The notes beneath the pieces are model-generated. The model had not been told where the DNA came from. It worked only from the letters and a program-made list of their open reading frames with translations, and did not search any database. From assembly GCF_004210375.1 (NCBI RefSeq), contig NC_134830.1:5704001-5768000 (forward strand): a DNA stretch of 64,000 nucleotides. Reading direction: 5' to 3'. This DNA is from Tachypleus tridentatus (Eukaryota > Arthropoda > Merostomata > Xiphosura > Limulidae). Shown here piece after piece: positions 59,408 to 64,000 of the stretch (position 1 is the first letter of the stretch; every line of letters starts with the position of its first letter). A program made the position numbers and the translations under genes.

Positions 59408-60554
59408 TTCATTAATTCTACGACCTGCAGTAATTTTTATCACGTTAGTGAAAGTTGTCAGTAATGATTTGATACTGATACCCACGTATCCAGTAGTTTC
59501 CTTTCACTAGCCACGTATGGTAAGAATACACAACACAGCGATTGTGAAGTTAATAATGTTTGTTTTTTATTTTTTTAAGTTCAGCTTGTTTAAAAAAACC
59601 ACTTTCCATATGCTCCCAGTACATATAGTTGTAACATAATAAGGAACCACAGTTACGGTCTGGTACTAATAACAAACAGGAAACTCACAGTTGTTTTGTC
59701 AACCTTTGCTTTTCTTGTCTCACAGCAAATTTAGATCGTAAACCTAGTGCATGATGACGTCACTTATTTTCATTCTAGATTTAGGCTTAGGTAAGAACCC
59801 GCCTTAAGCCTATTTCCTTGATCACCCTTTTTATCTATCCATGGTTAACCTTCTGTTTCTTATCCAAATGGCCTCTTTGTGTTTATCATCGTCTAGTTCG
59901 TGAGATTTTTCTTCCGACTGTTCATCTGTAGATAACAACCTTGAAAGACTTGTAGAGGGGGCGGTGAACTAAAAAACTGTGCCGCCCCCCATATACACAC
60001 ATACAAACACGCATCGTAGCGGTGAAATTTGTAACTAGTAACTTTCAGTGGTGGTCAAGAGCGGCAATCGTGTTTGTTTTGTGTTATGGTAAAACGGATG
60101 CAGATTAAAACTGTTTATCAGTTTGGATTGCAGAAATCTGACTGAGTCGGTCTCTGTTTACAGAAATGGAATATGTCGTGGAAACGTTACATGTATAACA
60201 CAGCGATATGAGACGCTCAAATATATTGGCCTTTTACTCGTCTGTTGATAAAACTATGACGTACTAGATGTGTAGGTTTCCAGTTTGCGCGTGAAGTTTA
60301 TTTCATAATTCTCTCTTGTCAGGTAGGAACCTGAAATAACGTGGTTTGGTACCAAGAATCAGGACACAAATGTCATCTTATTGGTAGCAAGTCTTTTAAA
60401 GCTACGTTCTAATCCAGAGGGTTTAAAAATGAACTGTTATTTAATTGTTGGGAAGATTCCAGCATATCAAAAGTTATGTACTTTCCATCAATTTGAATCG
60501 TTCAGCGCATAAAGTTCTTTGGATTCTTTGTTCGAGTCCTTCGGTGGAATGTGG
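59408..60554 (+). other. Intron sequence, nothing recognised
   Basis: Unique-looking sequence. A C-run at 59982 (GCCGCCCCCC) is next to an ATACACACATACAAACAC stretch. No exon evidence. Confidence 0.4.
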
Positions 60555-60655
60555 CACGTCTTTAAATTTACAACGATAGAATTAGGGGTTCGATTCCCAT
60601 GAGTGAACATTGAAGGTAGCCTGATGTGGCTTTGCTGTAAGAAAACATACACACA
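60555..60655 (+). mobile_element. tRNA-derived SINE, family B
   Basis: Forward copy: TTTACAACGATAGAATTAGG, box B GGTTCGATTCCC, then TAGCCTGATGTGGCTTTGCT and the tail AAAACATACACACATTC. Confidence 0.8.
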
Positions 60656-60856
60656 TTCTTAGCTCAAAATTTCAACAATCTTTAAGTGTTAGGTCGTGCA
60701 AAAATAGTAAAAATGTCTGCTAGGTTACGAGTTATTTTTATTTGCTAGTTTAATACAAACCTTCATTCACTTACTGGATAAAAGTTAACAGTCGTTAACT
60801 GACTGGATAAAAGTAACATAACACGAAACAAAAAAGTTCCACTCCACGGTTTTGTA

Positions 60857-61472
60857 ACAAGAATACTAACTTGATCTGTTGTACTTACAAGAATATTAAC
60901 TTCGTCTGTTGTAGCTACTCTTGAATACTAGCTTCGTCTGATGTAGTTACTCTTGAATACTAGCTTCGTCTGATGTAGTTACTCTTGAATACTAACTTCG
61001 TCTGGTGTAGTTACTCTTGAATACTAACTTCGTCTGTTGTAGTTACTCTTGAATACTAACTTCGTCTGTTGTAGTTACGAGAATACCAACTTCGTCTGTT
61101 GTAGTTACTCTTGAATACCAACTTCGTCTGTTGTAGTTACGAGAATACCAACTTCGTCTGTTGTAGTTACTCTTGAATACTAGCTTCGTCTGTGTAGTTA
61201 CGAGAATACTAGCTTCGTCTGTTGTAGTTACTCTTGAATACTAGCTTCGTCTGTTGTAGTTACTCTTGAACACTAATTTCGTCTGTTGTAGCTACGAGAA
61301 TACTAACTTCGTCTGGTGTAGTTACTCTTGAATACTAGCTTCGTCTGGTGTAGTTACTCTTGAATACTAGCTTCGTCTGGTGTAGTTACTCTTGAATACT
61401 AGCTTCGTCTGGTGTAGTTACTCTTGAATAGTAACTTCGTCTGTTGTAGTTACTCTTGAATAGTAACTTCAT
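60857..61472. repeat. Minisatellite, 32-bp unit, about 19 copies
   Basis: TTACTCTTGAATACTAACTT, CGTCTGTTGTAG, with shorter units reading TTACGAGAATAC. Variants TAGC or TAAC and TGGTG or TGTTG. The short and long units alternate in the middle. Confidence 0.96.
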
Positions 61473-61565
61473 CATTCATAAGTTCTTTTAAATGATAAAA
61501 TTTAAGTTAATTTAAATAAAGGTTGATTTCATCAACATTAAGACTAAATGTTTTGTTAGGCCTTC

Positions 61566-61795
61566 TTCTAAACTGGTTCGAATCCCCGTCACACCAAACA
61601 TTCTCACCCTTTCAGCCGTGGGGACGTTATAATGTGACGGCCAATCCCACTATTCGTTGGTAAAAGAGTACCCCAAGAGTTGGCGGTGGGTGGTGATGAC
61701 TAGCTGCCTTCCCTCTAATCCTACACTACTAAATTAGTAACAGTTAGCGCAGATAGCCCTTGTGTAGCTTTGCATGAAATTCAAAACAATCTTCT
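61566..61795 (+). mobile_element. tRNA-derived SINE, family A, truncated in the head
   Basis: It begins at box B (GGTTCGAATCCCCGTCACAC) and runs through the complete body to CATGAAATTCAAAACAATC. The first half of the tRNA-like head is missing. Confidence 0.93.
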
Positions 61796-61993
61796 AAACG
61801 TGAGGTTATATGTGGTATCCTAGCATATCCAGCGAGTCGTGGTATTGAATGAAAAGTTTCGCCGGCACTGGGTGCGACAGATTTAGTGTGATTGATATAT
61901 AATGTATTTTTCTTTTTTGCGACTTAAGAGTTTCACTGAAATACTTGGAAGTGGGTAATAAGCTTTTAAAACTATATTTTTTGATAATTTCAG

Positions 61994-64000
61994 GAAGAAA
62001 TTGGGAGAGCCTTCGACGATCTTACACTACATGAAAGGAATTATCGTGAAGAAAAACTGGAGAACCTATTCCTTGAAGGACTAGATCCAAGTGTATCTTT
62101 TATATACACAAATGAAACTGGAAAGTATCGAAAATGGGAAAGAAAGCTATCGTGCCCCTCAAGTCCTGAATATCCTACTCGTAGTCCAGAATTATACCGT
62201 TCACGGGGTCAAAGGGGTCACTCTCGTCCGACAGTAACACTGTCGGACGACTGTGTATTTTACTCGGACTTCAGAAACGGTTATTTAGACAAGAAATGTG
62301 AGAGCGTAGAGTTAGGTGATATAAGTAAAACAGAATATTTTCCTCACAATCTTTATCAGTCTCAGTGTATTACATTAAACCAGGTATTAAAGCAGCTACT
62401 CTGTTCTTACCTAAAGACAGGATTATTAACAATTCCTGTTAAAAAACCAGAAGTATTTATTCCCAGTCCCCCTAGCGGAGAAAATGTAAAACTTTTGTCT
62501 GATTGGGCAGACAATCTAGTAAAGGAAATTGACGAAACTCTTTCTTTTAGAGATCACGAGGGAACCCAAGACCTTCATTTCAGTCCCGTAAGAAACTCCT
62601 GCAATCATTATTTCAGAGAGAAAACAACACACAAAGATAGTGTTTACTCAAACGTCACACGAGAACCTTGGTGTTGTACTCCTGACAGTAGCGACATCTG
62701 TAAATATCGCGCGAAGTACAGTTTTCGAAACCGATGCTTAGGGAAATCAAGAGAGACAAGACAGAACTCTTACCCTGTTAAGATGGAAGAAGTTGATACA
62801 TTGCATTCCAATTCAAAGACTCGACTGTCATCGTGTCCTTCTAGAAAATCTTATGGTCAATCGGACTCGAAACTTACTTGTGAAACTGCTATTCAAACCA
62901 ATGATGACGGTTACGTGACTCAGAGAACAGGAGGAGTAACCATTCCAAGTGATAATTTTTCACAGAAGCTTCGAACAGAGATTGGTGTCCAAACCAGTGA
63001 TGACAGTTATTTGATCCAGAGAACAGGAGGAGTAACCATTCCAAGTGATAATTTTTCACAGAAGCTTCGAACCGAGTTTGGTGTTCCAGCATGTCTGGGA
63101 AACGTGGCTACGTCTACATGTAAGTCATCAGTAACCAAATTTCCTTTCATTAGGAATCAGAACGAACACTCTGATTTGGCACCAAAAGTTCCAGTCAAAA
63201 CCTTAGTGACAACAAACGAGCTTGACCAAGAAACCCAAACGCTCGTGTATTCACAGCTTGTTGAGGCTAACGATAAACATATTTTTCTCCAAAGTGTTTC
63301 AGAAGTTGGAGATGGTAGGAATACTAAAGGGGCGGATATTCAATCACAGACTGACTCTGATCTAGAACAATCTTCTGTACGTGGAAGTGATTTTATTATT
63401 GTTTCCTCTGAAGAACAGTTTAAGGAAGATGATAGAACTAAGATATGTTATAACAGTATTTCTTCACCCACAATGATTAAAATACCAGCGATGAGCAGAA
63501 GTAGTGGTGAGATTGAAACTATCCAAGACTTGGCTCAACTAGTTAAAGAAAGATCTAAAAGTGACAGTGCTGTTACTGGAGAGAGGGTATCACCACATAA
63601 CCAGTATATATATCCACTTGCTCCTAAATCAGAAACAAGACTCACCTATGACGAAACAGCTGCTTTTTGCTCCAAATTCGACTCCATCAACTTGAAAAAC
63701 CAGATTAATTACAATATTGAGCTGAAAAGAAAGGACGTTAGCAGTGATGATGTTATATTAAATTTGGATAAATTGTCTTCCACAGACAGTTGGAAGTCTG
63801 CCGAACAAGAGCCCACTGAACGCGATTATTTAACAGGTGCTGATGCAATTAGCTCTAGTGCTGATGCAATTAGTTCTTGTGATGATACTGACCAAGAGTC
63901 GCAACTTTTGGATGTCCTGGAATATAAAGAAGAATTTCTCGTGACGAAAGCGTCACCTGATGACGATGATCCATCTCAAAATTTGAAGTGGGATTTTTGT
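61994..64000 (+). CDS. Host-gene large exon, unknown protein, open to the window end (669 codons)
   Basis: After the acceptor TTTTTTGATAATTTCAG the frame runs 669 codons without a stop to 64000, so the exon continues outside. Codon 1 follows the upstream exon in phase 0. Residues 1-26 (EEIGRAFDDLTLHERNYREE) extend the coiled coil begun there. The rest is rich in Ser, Thr, Asp and Glu with little predicted order. Residues about 300-363 are two in-frame copies of a 32-residue unit (62891-62986, 62987-63082), each starting (I/V)QT and sharing QRTGGVTIPSDNFSQKLRTE. QT motifs at AIQTN (299), GVQTS (331), ETQTL (413) and SQTD (451) resemble binding sites for dynein light chain LC8. A second small in-frame duplication, ADAISSS/ADAISSC, is at 63839-63880. 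No catalytic domain or membrane segment is visible. I do not recognise the family; a cytoskeletal or scaffold role is only a guess. Confidence 0.9.

Larger units (their letters stand above)
52341..61993 (+). other. Intron of the host gene (9,653 bp), filled with mobile and tandem repeats
   Basis: It runs from GTAAAT at 52341 to TTTTTTGATAATTTCAG at 61993. Inside are a Penelope-like element, a nested Tc1-like element, three minisatellites (49-, 45- and 32-bp units) and SINE fragments. The intron call depends on the two exon calls being one gene. Confidence 0.68.

Noticed and set aside
59004..59510. 168-codon + frame and 129-codon - frame of 15-residue repeats
   Set aside because: Both strands are open only because the 45-bp unit is a multiple of 3 without stops. 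The array is intronic and there is no independent coding evidence.

Overview
This window reads as nuclear DNA from an animal. It is AT-rich, has intron-exon structure, and carries tRNA-derived SINEs, a Penelope-like element, Tc1/mariner elements and a decayed non-LTR retrotransposon. The main SINE (family A, about 270 bp) resembles, from memory, a SINE that is very common in horseshoe crab (Xiphosura) genomes. A horseshoe crab is therefore my best guess for the source. This rests on recognition, not on a search.

The only convincing host gene lies at the right end on the + strand. It has a 156-bp exon (52185-52340), a 9.65-kb intron, and a large exon that stays open for 669 codons from 61994 to the window edge. 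Both visible junctions are phase 0 with good splice signals. The protein is not recognised. It looks like a long, mostly disordered cytoplasmic protein with an N-proximal coiled coil, a recent in-frame 32-residue duplication and several QT motifs like those that bind dynein light chain LC8.

The rest is repeats. About 24 kb (over a third of the window) is tandem minisatellite in some 20 unrelated arrays with units of 20-104 bp. The largest are a 6.9-kb array of a 37-bp unit (39398-46280), a 3.1-kb array of a 31-bp unit (19385-22505), a 2.4-kb array of a 49-bp unit (56244-58688) and a 2.3-kb array of a 53-bp unit (6347-8640). Two arrays show nested, kilobase-scale duplications. Between them lie four tRNA-derived SINE families, called A to D here.

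Layout: 1-1086 truncated Tc1-like copy; 1.1-9 kb SINE fragments and arrays; 9-15.3 kb decayed SINEs; 15.3-22.5 kb two large arrays; 22.5-25.6 kb decayed Jockey-like LINE; 25.6-39.4 kb SINEs and small arrays; 39.4-46.3 kb the 37-bp satellite; 46.9-51.5 kb arrays framed by SINEs; 52.2-64 kb the host gene. The 9.65-kb intron of that gene contains a Penelope-like element with inverted terminal repeats and hammerhead-ribozyme-like motifs, a Tc1-like element inserted at its edge, three minisatellites and SINEs. I found no complete new gene system. The most interesting items are the paired ribozyme motifs, the intronic array carrying about 50 acceptor-like sequences, and the higher-order structure of the satellites.
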